Source of the DNA: Hyphomicrobiales bacterium
Lineage (GTDB): Bacteria; Pseudomonadota; Alphaproteobacteria; Rhizobiales; Aestuariivirgaceae
Direction: 5' to 3'
Assembly (NCBI GenBank): GCA_025356765.1
Contig: JANXRO010000129.1
Coordinates: 1-6,133 of the forward strand
DNA: 6,133 nucleotides
Made by a program: the position numbers and the translations under genes. Every line of letters begins with the position of its first letter. Positions within the stretch are counted from its first letter, which is position 1. Of this stretch, positions 1 to 5,792 are shown piece after piece. The notes below the pieces were generated by a model. That model had not been told where the DNA came from and made no database searches. It saw only the letters and a list, made by a program, of their open reading frames with translations.

Positions 1-616
1 AATCGAACATGAAAGCGCAGAAGCCACACATCTTTCACATGTGATTTATGATTTGAACGAAAAATCGCACCTGAAAGATATTACCATAACAAGTGGTGCC
101 ACGCTCAACCGCCAGAACGGCGTTTGCAATTTCAACGGCCAATTTGCGCAAGCCCATATTTTTGGCGCTTATTTGTTGTAGGCGAAACAACACGCCGACA
201 CAGCCTTGAAAATCAACCACCTTGTGCCCCATTGCACCAGCCGCGAGATTTTTAAATGCGTGATGGATGATGACGCGCGGGGCATTTTTCAAGGCAAGGT
301 GTATGTGGCCAAACACGCCCAGAAAACCGATGGTAAGCAATCTTCGCATGCGCTGTTATTATCTGAGCGCGCTGAATTTGATGCAAAGCCCGAGCTGGAA
401 ATTTATGCAGATGACGTGGTTTGTGGCCATGGCGCAACGGCGGGTGACATCAACCACGACCACCTGTTCTATTTAAAATCCCGCGGCATTCCGGAAGCCG
501 AAGCAAAGTCTCTTCTCATCGCAGCTTTCGTGGACGAAGTTTTTGATGCCATTGAAAATGAGGCCGTTCGCAATGTGATGGTGAACATTGCCGATGCGTG
601 GTTGCACCGTGCTTGA
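1..616 (+). pseudogene. sufD: SufD, Fe-S cluster scaffold subunit, C-terminal part, interrupted by an in-frame TAG
   Basis: This is the C-terminal half of SufD, a subunit of the cytoplasmic SufBCD scaffold on which Fe-S clusters are built. The frame enters from the left edge (codons from base 2) and ends at TGA 614-616. Conserved SufD stretches are visible: SGATLNRQN, QHADTALKINHLVPHCTSRE, GIFQGKVYV, KTDGKQSSHALLLSE, KPELEIYADDV and CGHGATAGD, followed by the usual helical tail. Between ...FGAYLL and AKQHADT lies a TAG at 179-181, in the same frame as both flanks, so a single substitution explains it and no frameshift is needed. It would remove about 145 residues. A restart is poorly supported: TTG 206 and ATG 263 lack a clear Shine-Dalgarno. 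TAG is also the stop of sufT two genes downstream, so wholesale recoding is unlikely. It could be a true nonsense mutation, a strain variant or a sequence error. Identity is sure; pseudogene status is not. Confidence 0.85.
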
Positions 617-1826
617 CATTCAAAAAATTAGGGCTGATTTCCCGATCCTCGCCCGCGAGGTTTATGGCAAGCCGCTGGTCTATCTCGACAATGCCTCCTC
701 AGCGCAAAAGCCCAATGTGGTGATTGATGCGATGATGAAATCGATGACGCAAGAATATGCTAATGTGCATCGCGGCCTTCACTTCTTGTCGAATGCAGCA
801 ACACAAAGTTTTGAAGATGCGCGTGAATCTGTGCGCCGCTTCATCAACGCGCCTTCGAAAGACCAAATCATTTTCACCCGCAACGCCACCGACGCCATTA
901 ATTTAGTGGCGCAAAGTTTTGGCGGCATGGTGATAGGCGAGGGCGATGAGATTATTCTGTCAATCCTTGAACATCATTCCAACATTGTGCCTTGGCATTT
1001 TCACAGGGAACGCTGCGGCGCTGTGCTGAAATGGGCACCCATTGATGATGAAGGTAATTTTCTGCTGGACGAGTTTGAAAAACTGATCAGCCCGCGCACC
1101 AAAATGATTGCCATCACCGCCATGTCGAATGCGCTGGGAACTGAAGTTCCAGTGGCAGAGATTATCAAAATCGCTCACGCCAAAGGCATTCCGGTTTTGG
1201 TCGATGCCAGCCAACTTGCGGTTCATTCCACGATTGATGTGCAAGCGCTGGATGCTGATTTTCTGGTGTTCACCGGCCATAAGACCTATGGGCCAACAGG
1301 CATTGGCGTGCTTTATGGCAAAGCCGAACATTTGAAAAAAATGCCACCATATCAAGGTGGTGGCGAGATGATCTTAGAAGTTACAACAGATGCGATAACC
1401 TATAATCATCCACCGCACCGCTTTGAAGCAGGAACACCAGCCATCGTCGAAGCCATCGGTTTGGGGGCGGCTTTGGATTATATGACAAGCATTGGCCTTC
1501 AAAACATCGCGGCCCACGAAAACGCCTTGCATGATTATGCCGTCAGCCGCTTGCGCGAAATCAACAGCATTAAAATTTATGGCCAAGCCCGCAAGAAAGG
1601 CCCGATTATTTCCTTCACTATGAACGGTGCCCATGCCCATGATGTGGCAACGGTGATTGATAGACAGGGGGTGGCCGTGCGCGCGGGCACCCATTGCACC
1701 CAACCGCTTTTGCAACGCTTTGGTGTAACTGCCACATGCCGCGCGTCCTTCGCCATGTACAACACCATGGCAGAGGTTGATAAATTGGCAGAAGCCCTTA
1801 TCTCTGCTCAGAGGATATTCACGTGA
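609..1826 (+). CDS. sufS: SufS, group II cysteine desulfurase
   Basis: A PLP-dependent cysteine desulfurase that turns L-cysteine into L-alanine and holds the sulfur as a persulfide for the SUF scaffold. Numbered from GTG 609 it has 405 residues, close to the roughly 406 of E. coli SufS. The PLP lysine is Lys225 in FTGHKTYGPTG, the cofactor-stacking histidine is His122 in LEHHSNIVPW, and Asp199 and Gln202 lie in VDASQ. The persulfide cysteine is Cys363 in RAGTHCTQPL, where a more usual SufS reads HHC. The N-terminal IRADFPIL and YLDNASSAQKP segments are typical. GTG 609 is preferred because it aligns these residues within one position of E. coli and overlaps sufD by only 8 nt. ATG 594 (5 residues longer) and TTG 588 are alternatives; none has a good Shine-Dalgarno, so translation is probably coupled to sufD. 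No sufE partner is in the window. Confidence 0.95.
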   Translation: MLDIQKIRADFPILAREVYGKPLVYLDNASSAQKPNVVIDAMMKSMTQEYANVHRGLHFLSNAATQSFEDARESVRRFINAPSKDQIIFTRNATDAINLVAQSFGGMVIGEGDEIILSILEHHSNIVPWHFHRERCGAVLKWAPIDDEGNFLLDEFEKLISPRTKMIAITAMSNALGTEVPVAEIIKIAHAKGIPVLVDASQLAVHSTIDVQALDADFLVFTGHKTYGPTGIGVLYGKAEHLKKMPPYQGGGEMILEVTTDAITYNHPPHRFEAGTPAIVEAIGLGAALDYMTSIGLQNIAAHENALHDYAVSRLREINSIKIYGQARKKGPIISFTMNGAHAHDVATVIDRQGVAVRAGTHCTQPLLQRFGVTATCRASFAMYNTMAEVDKLAEALISAQRIFT

Positions 1827-2185
1827 CAGACACTTTAACCCAAAACGCCCCCGATATGAGCGCCATTCCCGCCGATGAATTGGCGCGCATGACAGATGAC
1901 ATCGTGGCTGCGCTGAAAACGGTTTATGATCCGGAAATCCCAGTGGATATTTACGAGCTTGGCCTCATCTATAAAGTCGACATTGATGACGACCGCAACG
2001 TGGCCATTGATATGACACTAACAGCCCCTGGCTGCCCAGTGGCTGGCGACATGCCGGGTTGGGTGGAAAATGCTGTTTCAACCGTGGGCGGCGTGGCCAG
2101 TGTTAAAGCCAAGATAACGTTTGATCCGCCATGGGACCAAAGCCGCATGTCGGAAGAGGCTCGCATGGCGATGAATATGTGGTAG
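1823..2185 (+). CDS. sufT: SufT, DUF59/MIP18-family SUF assembly protein
   Basis: A 120-residue protein of the DUF59 (MIP18-like) family found in SUF operons, thought to help deliver or mature Fe-S clusters. Its exact biochemistry is less settled than that of SufS or SufA. Family signatures are DPEIPVDIYELGLIY at about residues 38-52 and TLTAPGCPVAGDMP, whose conserved cysteine is Cys71. The PPW and EARMAMNMW segments near the C-terminus are also usual for this family. The first 25 or so residues are variable. The GTG start overlaps the sufS stop in a GTGA junction (4 nt), and GAGG at 1811-1814 lies 8 nt upstream, a good Shine-Dalgarno that fixes this start. The gene ends with TAG, one base before the first possible sufA start, so sufS, sufT and sufA should be co-translated from one mRNA. 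Confidence 0.9.
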   Translation: MTDTLTQNAPDMSAIPADELARMTDDIVAALKTVYDPEIPVDIYELGLIYKVDIDDDRNVAIDMTLTAPGCPVAGDMPGWVENAVSTVGGVASVKAKITFDPPWDQSRMSEEARMAMNMW

Positions 2186-2186
2186 G

Positions 2187-2564
2187 ATGACAAACATGGC
2201 ACAGGTTCAAAGAGCAAGACCCCAAGTGATGAAAATCACCGATGCAGCAGCAGCTCGCGTGGCCGAATTGATGGCGCGCGGCGAAGGCGTTGGCCTTCGC
2301 GTTGGCGTTAAAAACGGCGGCTGTGCTGGCATGGAATACACAATGGAATGGGCCAAGGAACAGGGTAAGTTTGACGAAGTGGTTGAAGACAAGGGTGCCA
2401 AAATTTTGATCGATCCAAAAGCAATTATGTTTTTGATCGGCACAGAAATGGATTTTCAGTCTTCAGCTTTGAAATCTGGTTTTGTTTTTAATAATCCAAA
2501 CCAAATCTCGGCCTGTGGCTGCGGTGAAAGTGTGCAACTGAAAGCCGCCGAAACAACGCAGTGA
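2187..2564 (+). CDS. sufA: SufA, A-type (HesB/IscA) Fe-S cluster carrier
   Basis: A 125-residue A-type carrier that takes assembled Fe-S clusters from the SufBCD scaffold and passes them to target apoproteins. The three ligand cysteines of the family are present: Cys46 in NGGCAGMEY, and Cys110 and Cys112 in SACGCGES. Also typical are VMKITDAAAARV at the start of the domain, ILIDPKAIMFLIGTEMDF, and GFVFNNPN before the CGCG motif. ATG 2187 follows the sufT stop by one base. ATG 2196 (three residues shorter) is a real alternative, because AGGA at 2184-2187 is properly spaced for it. It is the last gene of the operon; an intrinsic terminator starts 2 nt after the stop. IscA, ErpA and SufA are hard to tell apart by sequence, so the sufA name rests mainly on the operon context. 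Confidence 0.93.
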   Translation: MTNMAQVQRARPQVMKITDAAAARVAELMARGEGVGLRVGVKNGGCAGMEYTMEWAKEQGKFDEVVEDKGAKILIDPKAIMFLIGTEMDFQSSALKSGFVFNNPNQISACGCGESVQLKAAETTQ

Positions 2565-2566
2565 GT

Positions 2567-2593
2567 ATCCTTCTCGGTCAGTGAAGGATTTTT
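2567..2593 (+). terminator. Intrinsic terminator of the suf operon
   Basis: ATCCTTC (2567-2573) pairs perfectly with GAAGGAT (2583-2589) around a 9-nt loop and runs into five Ts (2589-2593). It begins just after the sufA stop. The stem is short and moderately GC-rich, so termination may be partial. The loop spans the stop codon of the converging PilZ gene, and the 3' arm and T-tract lie inside that gene's last codons. The reverse strand has no T-tract, so it acts for suf only. Confidence 0.7.
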
Positions 2594-2841
2594 ACTTTCG
2601 CCTTGGGTGCGGCTTCTCGATTTCCGATCAATTTCATTCCAACAAGCGCGTCTTTGCGCCATGTCACTTGGGCATGTTGAATGCTGTTATCAGACGGGAT
2701 CATCAAGCGAAATTCATTGGGAATAGAGGCTTGATGGCCACACACAATGGTGGCGGTTTCATTGGTTAATTCACGCAATGTGCAGTCAATAATAGACCAA
2801 TTGACAGAGCCGACCACCTTGGCCGATTTGAGTACACGCAT
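2578..2841 (-). CDS. Small PilZ-domain-like protein with degenerate c-di-GMP motif
   Basis: An 87-residue cytoplasmic protein that is almost entirely one PilZ-like beta-barrel, the fold that often senses c-di-GMP. It is recognised by ungapped similarity to the neighbouring PilZ gene: both share RVLKSAK, S--DCT-R-L and a WR---G strand, with about 28 identities in 70 positions by hand count. The N-terminal RxxxR motif is absent because the protein starts at MRVLKSAK, and an in-frame TAA a few codons upstream rules out an extension. The DxSxxG motif is replaced by E24-L-T26-N-E-T29. I infer that c-di-GMP binding is lost or altered. The start ATG 2839-2841 has a purine-rich AGGTGGGA upstream at Shine-Dalgarno spacing. 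The gene converges on sufA with 13 nt between stop codons. No partner or specific function can be read from the sequence. Confidence 0.72.
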   Translation of the reverse strand: MRVLKSAKVVGSVNWSIIDCTLRELTNETATIVCGHQASIPNEFRLMIPSDNSIQHAQVTWRKDALVGMKLIGNREAAPKAKVKILH

Positions 2842-2852
2842 AACATCCCACC

Positions 2853-2876
2853 TTTTTTATTTTTATTTTTATTTTA
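2853..2876 (-). repeat. A-rich hexanucleotide repeat in the PilZ gene leader
   Basis: On the + strand this tract is about three imperfect copies of a TTTTTA unit. Read leftward it is an A-rich, unstructured leader just ahead of the AGGTGGGA ribosome binding site of the 2578-2841 gene. A/U-rich leaders of this sort often favour ribosome loading, which is an inference here. The short tandem units could also vary in number between strains. Confidence 0.5.
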
Positions 2877-2888
2877 GTCCCGGGGTGA

Positions 2889-2916
2889 GAGTAGCACGAA
2901 AGGTTTTGCAGCCAAG
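2889..2916 (-). promoter_or_regulatory. Candidate promoter of the 2578-2841 PilZ gene
   Basis: Reading leftward, CTTGGC (2916-2911) is followed after 16 nt by CTACTC (2894-2889). This resembles the alphaproteobacterial housekeeping pattern of CTTGAC and CTATAT, but the -10 is weak and the spacer one short. It lies about 50 nt upstream of the start codon. The gene could instead be read through from the upstream PilZ gene. Confidence 0.3.
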
Positions 2917-2961
2917 TTAAAGCCAATATTGAATTGTTTTTAAGTTTAATTTTCTGCGAAC

Positions 2962-2976
2962 AGCCACAGTGTGGCT
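2962..2976. other. Hairpin just after the upstream PilZ stop codon
   Basis: AGCCAC and GTGGCT form a perfect 6-bp stem with a 3-nt loop, one base beyond the TAA of the 2978-3271 gene. On the minus strand it is followed by GTTCGC rather than a T-tract, so it is at best a weak terminator or an mRNA 3'-end stabiliser. On the plus strand it is followed by TTTTAT, but no gene there needs it. A second small stem, AGGCC-GGA-GGCCT, lies at 2988-3000 inside the end of the gene. Confidence 0.4.
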
Positions 2977-2977
2977 T

Positions 2978-3271
2978 TTATACTTTCAGGCCGGAGGCCT
3001 TGGTTTTTTCGCTGGTAAACTCTATGCCCAGCACACCATTGCGCCGCCACACAACGCGTGCATCGCGAATTGTATTTTCGGCAGGAAGCATAAAACGAAA
3101 AATATTTGCAACCGAAAGTGGGTCTGCGCAAAGCAACTTTGCACCAGTTTCAGACAAGTCACGAACGGTGCAATCGAGAACCGACATTTGATTCATGCTG
3201 ATGATTTTAGCACTCTTCAAAACGCGTGAACGCGTTGCTGCTCGGGTGTTCGAAATTGTCTCAGCTGTCAT
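2978..3271 (-). CDS. Small PilZ-domain protein, putative c-di-GMP binder
   Basis: A 97-residue single-domain PilZ protein with no membrane segment or second domain. It keeps the elements expected for c-di-GMP binding: an RxxxR motif at Arg10-Arg14 in the flexible N-terminus, and DxSxxG at Asp38-Leu-Ser40-Glu-Thr-Gly43. The later strands, FRFMLPAE and ARVVWRRNGVLGIEF, match the style of short PilZ proteins common in alphaproteobacteria. Such proteins act as c-di-GMP effectors on motility, surface attachment or polysaccharide production, but nothing here says which. ATG 3271 is preceded by GGGGAAG, a usable Shine-Dalgarno. It lies 71 nt downstream of the helicase stop on the same strand, with no strong terminator between, so it may be partly co-transcribed with the helicase. 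The gene at 2578-2841 is a diverged duplicate. Confidence 0.82.
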   Translation of the reverse strand: MTAETISNTRAATRSRVLKSAKIISMNQMSVLDCTVRDLSETGAKLLCADPLSVANIFRFMLPAENTIRDARVVWRRNGVLGIEFTSEKTKASGLKV

Positions 3272-3296
3272 GTCTTCCCCGTAACTTTTGCACGAG

Positions 3297-3326
3297 ATTA
3301 TCGCGCATATGTTAGGATATAATGAA
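3297..3326 (-). promoter_or_regulatory. Weak candidate promoter of the 2978-3271 PilZ gene
   Basis: Reading leftward, GATAAT (3302-3297) is a good -10 match and would give a short leader of about 20 nt ending in the GGGGAAG ribosome binding site. The corresponding -35, TTCATT (3326-3321), is poor and the spacer is 18 nt. The 71-nt gap between the helicase stop and this gene holds no clear terminator. Confidence 0.25.
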
Positions 3327-3342
3327 TGCTTGCGGAGAGCAG

Positions 3343-4746
3343 TTAACGCTTCATTAAAAATGAGGGCATGTTTCCTGCATGAAAACCATCATCATCAACA
3401 TCGGCCATTTCAATAGGGCGCGGCTTTGGTTGATTGCGCGGGCGATGTTTTTCGGCAGGTTTCGCTTTCTCGACAGCTTCAACTGCCACAATCGGCGAAG
3501 CAGGTGCTTGTTCTAGATTGCGTTCTGGCGTTCGTTCTGGCTTTTGTGCTGGCTTTGCACCGCGGGTTCTGCGTTGCGGCTTTGAACTTTCTGCGGGCGT
3601 TTCGTTTTCGATAGCAGCAACACCCTCAATCTCAAACCATTCAATGTCTTTCTGAATGAGTGCTTCAATGGCCTTGAGATATTTGGTTTCTTCCTTTGTC
3701 ACCAAAGTGAAGGCGGCGCCATCACGCCCGGCCCGACCCGTGCGACCAATCCGGTGCACATAATCTTCGCTGTGAATAGGAACGTCAAAATTAAACACAT
3801 GGCTGACATCAGGAATATCAAGGCCACGCGCGGCAACGTCAGAGGCGATCAAAATTGAAACTTCATTGGCCCTGAAAGCAGTCAACATTTTCGAACGTGC
3901 AGATTGGTCCATATCGCCATGCAGCGCACCCGCATTAAAGCCATGCTGCTTTAATGATTTTTCTAAAAGCGCAACGGTGGTTTTGCGGTTGGCAAAAACA
4001 ATTCCGTTTTTAATTGTGGTTTGGCTGCGCAACAACGCCCTTAACGTTTCGCGTTTGGCTTTTGGATCATGCGGCGCTTTCACCAATCGTTGCGTGATTG
4101 TATCAACCGTGGATCCACGCACAGTGGTTTCCACACGAATGGGGTTGTGAAGAAATTGTGCCGTGATGCGCTGAATTTCGGGCGGCATGGTGGCCGAGAA
4201 AAACATTGTCTGGCGCGTGAAGGGCAACATTTTGCAAATGCGTTCAATGTCTGGAATAAAGCCCATGTCGAGCATGCGATCAGCTTCGTCAATCACCAAC
4301 ATTTCAATACTGGTCATCAGCAAGCGCCCGCGTTCGAAATGGTCAAGCAAACGCCCGGGCGTTGCAATCACCACATCCGCACCGCGATCAATCTTTGCGG
4401 CCTGCGGTTCAAACGAAACGCCGCCGATAAGCAGCGCCACAGTCAACTTATGGTTTTTGCCCAACGTGGCAAAAGATTCTTCCACCTGAATTGCCAATTC
4501 GCGCGTGGGTTCCAAGATAAGTGTGCGTGGCATGCGCGCCCGCGCCCTGCCTTTTTCCAACATGGAAAGCATAGGCAACACAAAAGCTGCCGTTTTGCCA
4601 GAACCTGTTTGCGCCAAACCGAGCACGTCTTTGCGTTGCAAAGCATGGGGAATAGCTTCGGCCTGGATAGCCGTTGGAGTTGTATAGCCAGCCGCAGTAA
4701 TTGCTTCGAGCACTTTGGGGCTTAACCCAAGTTCAGAAAAACTCAT
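3343..4746 (-). CDS. rhlE: DEAD-box ATP-dependent RNA helicase, RhlE group
   Basis: A 467-residue DEAD-box helicase that unwinds short RNA duplexes with ATP, in roles such as ribosome assembly, mRNA turnover or cold adaptation. All core motifs are present: Q-motif region YTTPTAIQ (21-28), Walker A AQTGSGKT (45-52), PTRELA (80-85), TPGR (129-132), DEAD (153-156), SAT (184-186), ARGLDIP (306-312) and HRIGRTGR (331-338). From about residue 380 the tail is low-complexity, rich in Pro, Lys, Arg and Glu, and probably a flexible RNA-contact region; it ends in a short NMPSFLMKR patch. ATG 4744-4746 is chosen because MSFSELGLSPKVL is the normal RhlE N-terminus. The frame stays open upstream to TTG 4809, but that part is a structured leader. 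The start lacks a Shine-Dalgarno. The RhlE subgroup, rather than DeaD or SrmB, is judged from overall resemblance. Confidence 0.93.
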   Translation of the reverse strand: MSFSELGLSPKVLEAITAAGYTTPTAIQAEAIPHALQRKDVLGLAQTGSGKTAAFVLPMLSMLEKGRARARMPRTLILEPTRELAIQVEESFATLGKNHKLTVALLIGGVSFEPQAAKIDRGADVVIATPGRLLDHFERGRLLMTSIEMLVIDEADRMLDMGFIPDIERICKMLPFTRQTMFFSATMPPEIQRITAQFLHNPIRVETTVRGSTVDTITQRLVKAPHDPKAKRETLRALLRSQTTIKNGIVFANRKTTVALLEKSLKQHGFNAGALHGDMDQSARSKMLTAFRANEVSILIASDVAARGLDIPDVSHVFNFDVPIHSEDYVHRIGRTGRAGRDGAAFTLVTKEETKYLKAIEALIQKDIEWFEIEGVAAIENETPAESSKPQRRTRGAKPAQKPERTPERNLEQAPASPIVAVEAVEKAKPAEKHRPRNQPKPRPIEMADVDDDGFHAGNMPSFLMKR

Positions 4747-4820
4747 CGAGAATGAAATACCAATCTGGCGAAAAACAAATAAGCGCCCTGTGGGCTTCGC
4801 CAACGCCAAGGGCGCCAGAT
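4747..4820 (-). promoter_or_regulatory. Structured 5' leader of the helicase mRNA
   Basis: The predicted transcript begins near 4820. Its first eight bases (4820-4813, AUCUGGCG) are perfectly complementary to CGCCAGAU (4770-4763), which ends 16 nt before the start codon. Inside lies a GC-rich hairpin (4815-4783) that shares bases 4815-4813 with the long-range stem, so the two cannot both form in full. A further alternative hairpin, AAGC-G-CCC/GGG-CTT, lies at 4781-4797. The 16 nt between the last arm and the AUG have no Shine-Dalgarno. I infer a regulatory leader, possibly autoregulated by the helicase or sensitive to temperature. Confidence 0.5.
4771..4815 (-). terminator. Terminator-like hairpin inside the helicase leader (candidate attenuator)
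   Basis: Reading leftward, GCGCCCT (4815-4809) pairs with AGGGCGC (4789-4783). A further TGG/CCA helix (4808-4806 with 4793-4791) stacks on it past one bulged base. The 3' arm runs straight into TTATTTGTTTTT (4782-4771), ten Ts in twelve. This is the form of an intrinsic terminator, yet it lies between the helicase promoter and its start codon, and no leftward gene ends here. Premature termination is therefore the likely role. Confidence 0.5.
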
Positions 4821-4827
4821 GAAAAAT

Positions 4828-4856
4828 GCGATAGGGCTAAATTTCCCGAAAGTCAA
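4828..4856 (-). promoter_or_regulatory. Promoter of the RNA helicase gene
   Basis: Reading leftward, TTGACT (4856-4851) and TATCGC (4833-4828) are separated by exactly 17 nt. Shifted by one base this reads TTTGAC-N17-CTATCG, close to the alphaproteobacterial CTTGAC-N17-CTATAT pattern. The expected transcription start is at about 4820-4822, exactly where the self-complementary leader begins. This is the best promoter match I found in the window. Confidence 0.6.
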
Positions 4857-5005
4857 ATTAAGCGCGAATTAATGTAAATTTTTGTGGTGTAGAAAATTGG
4901 TCCGTAAAAACTGCAATGAGATGCCAAAACGGGTAACGAAAAAATGATCAAAAAATAAGCAGCATTCGGTTGTTTAATAAGGCCATGAACTGTAACCAAA
5001 AATCG

Positions 5006-5017
5006 TTCGCCGGCGAA
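5006..5017. promoter_or_regulatory. 12-base palindrome upstream of aqpZ
   Basis: TTCGCCGGCGAA is a perfect palindrome 28 nt before the aqpZ start, in an otherwise AT-rich gap. It could be an operator for a dimeric regulator or a short leader structure, though the hairpin loop would be tight. No second copy is seen in the window. In the rest of the AT-rich stretch 4857-5005 I see no convincing promoter for aqpZ. Confidence 0.35.
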
Positions 5018-5034
5018 TCGTCGGATTTAAAAAA

Positions 5035-5041
5035 GGGGGAG
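5035..5041 (+). promoter_or_regulatory. Strong ribosome binding site of aqpZ
   Basis: GGGGGAG sits 4 nt before ATG 5046, preceded by an A-run. It is the strongest Shine-Dalgarno in the window and fixes the aqpZ start. Confidence 0.75.
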
Positions 5042-5045
5042 CTTT

Positions 5046-5729
5046 ATGAACAAATTATTTGCCGAATTTTTCGGAACGTTTTGGCTGGTTTTGGGCGGCT
5101 GCGGAAGCGCTGTGCTGGCCGCGGGTTTTCCGGGGCTAGGAATTGGGTTTGCCGGCGTGTCACTTGCCTTTGGCCTTACGGTTTTAACCATGGCCTATGC
5201 CGTAGGTGGAATTTCTGGCGGGCATTTTAATCCCGCTGTTTCTGTTGGTTTGGCAACCGCTGGCCGTTTTGCTTGGAAAGACGTGCCATCCTACATCATC
5301 GCGCAAGTTTTGGGCGGCATTGGCGGCGCTTTGGTACTTTATATTATTGCCACTGGCAAAGCAGATGCCAACATCGGCGGCTTTGCCACAAACGGTTATG
5401 GCGATTTATCACCCGGCAAATATTCAATGCTTGCCGCATTGGTCACAGAAGTTGTGATGACGGCATTTTTCCTGATCGTCATTCTTGGCGCAACGGGCAA
5501 AAAAAGTGTGGCAGGCTTTGCACCCATCGCCATTGGTTTGGCATTGACTTTGATTCATTTGATTTCAATTCCAGTGACCAACACATCGGTTAATCCGGCG
5601 CGTTCAATTGCTGTTGCAATTTTTGCAGGCGGGCCTGCGCTGCAACAGGTTTGGCTGTTCATCGTGGCCCCAATTGTGGGTGCCATAATCGGCGCATTGA
5701 TCAGTAAATCACTTTTGACAGAAGAATAA
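5046..5729 (+). CDS. aqpZ: Aquaporin Z, water channel
   Basis: A 227-residue inner-membrane channel of the MIP family with six predicted transmembrane helices, expected to work as a tetramer and pass water. Both half-helix signatures are present: SGGHFNPAVS with NPA at 62-64, and TNTSVNPARS with NPA at 183-185. The narrow selectivity filter matches water-specific AqpZ rather than glycerol channels: Phe42, His171, Thr180 and Arg186 correspond to Phe43, His174, Thr183 and Arg189 of E. coli AqpZ. The N-terminus MNKLFAEFFGTFWLVLGGCGSAVLAA is the usual first helix, and the length is close to E. coli AqpZ (231). It is a single-gene unit, divergent from the helicase and convergent with katG, ended by a strong terminator. 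Some aquaporins also pass hydrogen peroxide; the katG neighbour makes that idea tempting but does not prove it. Confidence 0.96.
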   Translation: MNKLFAEFFGTFWLVLGGCGSAVLAAGFPGLGIGFAGVSLAFGLTVLTMAYAVGGISGGHFNPAVSVGLATAGRFAWKDVPSYIIAQVLGGIGGALVLYIIATGKADANIGGFATNGYGDLSPGKYSMLAALVTEVVMTAFFLIVILGATGKKSVAGFAPIAIGLALTLIHLISIPVTNTSVNPARSIAVAIFAGGPALQQVWLFIVAPIVGAIIGALISKSLLTEE

Positions 5730-5745
5730 ATAGCGGTTCAAAAAG

Positions 5746-5778
5746 AAAAGGCGGGCAATCAAAGCCCGCCTTTTTATT
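5746..5778. terminator. Bidirectional intrinsic terminator between aqpZ and katG
   Basis: AAAAGGCGGGC (5746-5756) and GCCCGCCTTTT (5764-5774) form a perfect 11-bp stem with a 7-nt loop. The plus strand continues as TTTTTATT. The minus strand reads CTTTTCTTTTT after its own arm, so the hairpin can stop transcripts from both aqpZ (stop at 5729) and katG (stop at 5793). Confidence 0.9.
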
Positions 5779-5792
5779 GATCGGTGAGAGGA

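Noticed and set aside
206..616. Separate small gene starting at TTG 206 after the sufD stop
   Set aside because: The protein is simply the continuation of SufD in the same frame, and neither TTG 206 nor ATG 263 has a Shine-Dalgarno.
1..616. TAG recoded as an amino acid throughout this organism
   Set aside because: sufT ends naturally at TAG 2183-2185 with the expected family C-terminus, right before the sufA start, so TAG works as a stop here.
2988..3006. AGGCC-GGA-GGCCT stem with a downstream T-run as a plus-strand terminator
   Set aside because: No plus-strand gene is found upstream of it after the suf terminator, and it lies within the coding end of the PilZ gene.
2934..3229. Plus-strand open frames of 85-86 codons across the PilZ region
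   Set aside because: They overlap the better-supported minus-strand PilZ gene, lack ribosome binding sites and show no recognisable protein features.
4069..4725. Long plus-strand open frame of 218 codons antisense to the helicase
   Set aside because: It mirrors the well-supported helicase frame, has no recognisable domain, and its composition (many His, Arg, Cys and Gln) is typical of a reverse-strand shadow.
4747..4809. N-terminal extension of the helicase to TTG 4809
   Set aside because: The added 21 residues do not resemble RhlE N-termini, the TTG has no ribosome binding site, and the region folds as a leader downstream of a good promoter.
4882..4910. Plus-strand promoter for aqpZ (TTGTGG, 17 nt, TAAAAA)
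   Set aside because: The -35 matches only three of six bases in a very AT-rich stretch where chance matches are common; other candidates nearby were no better.
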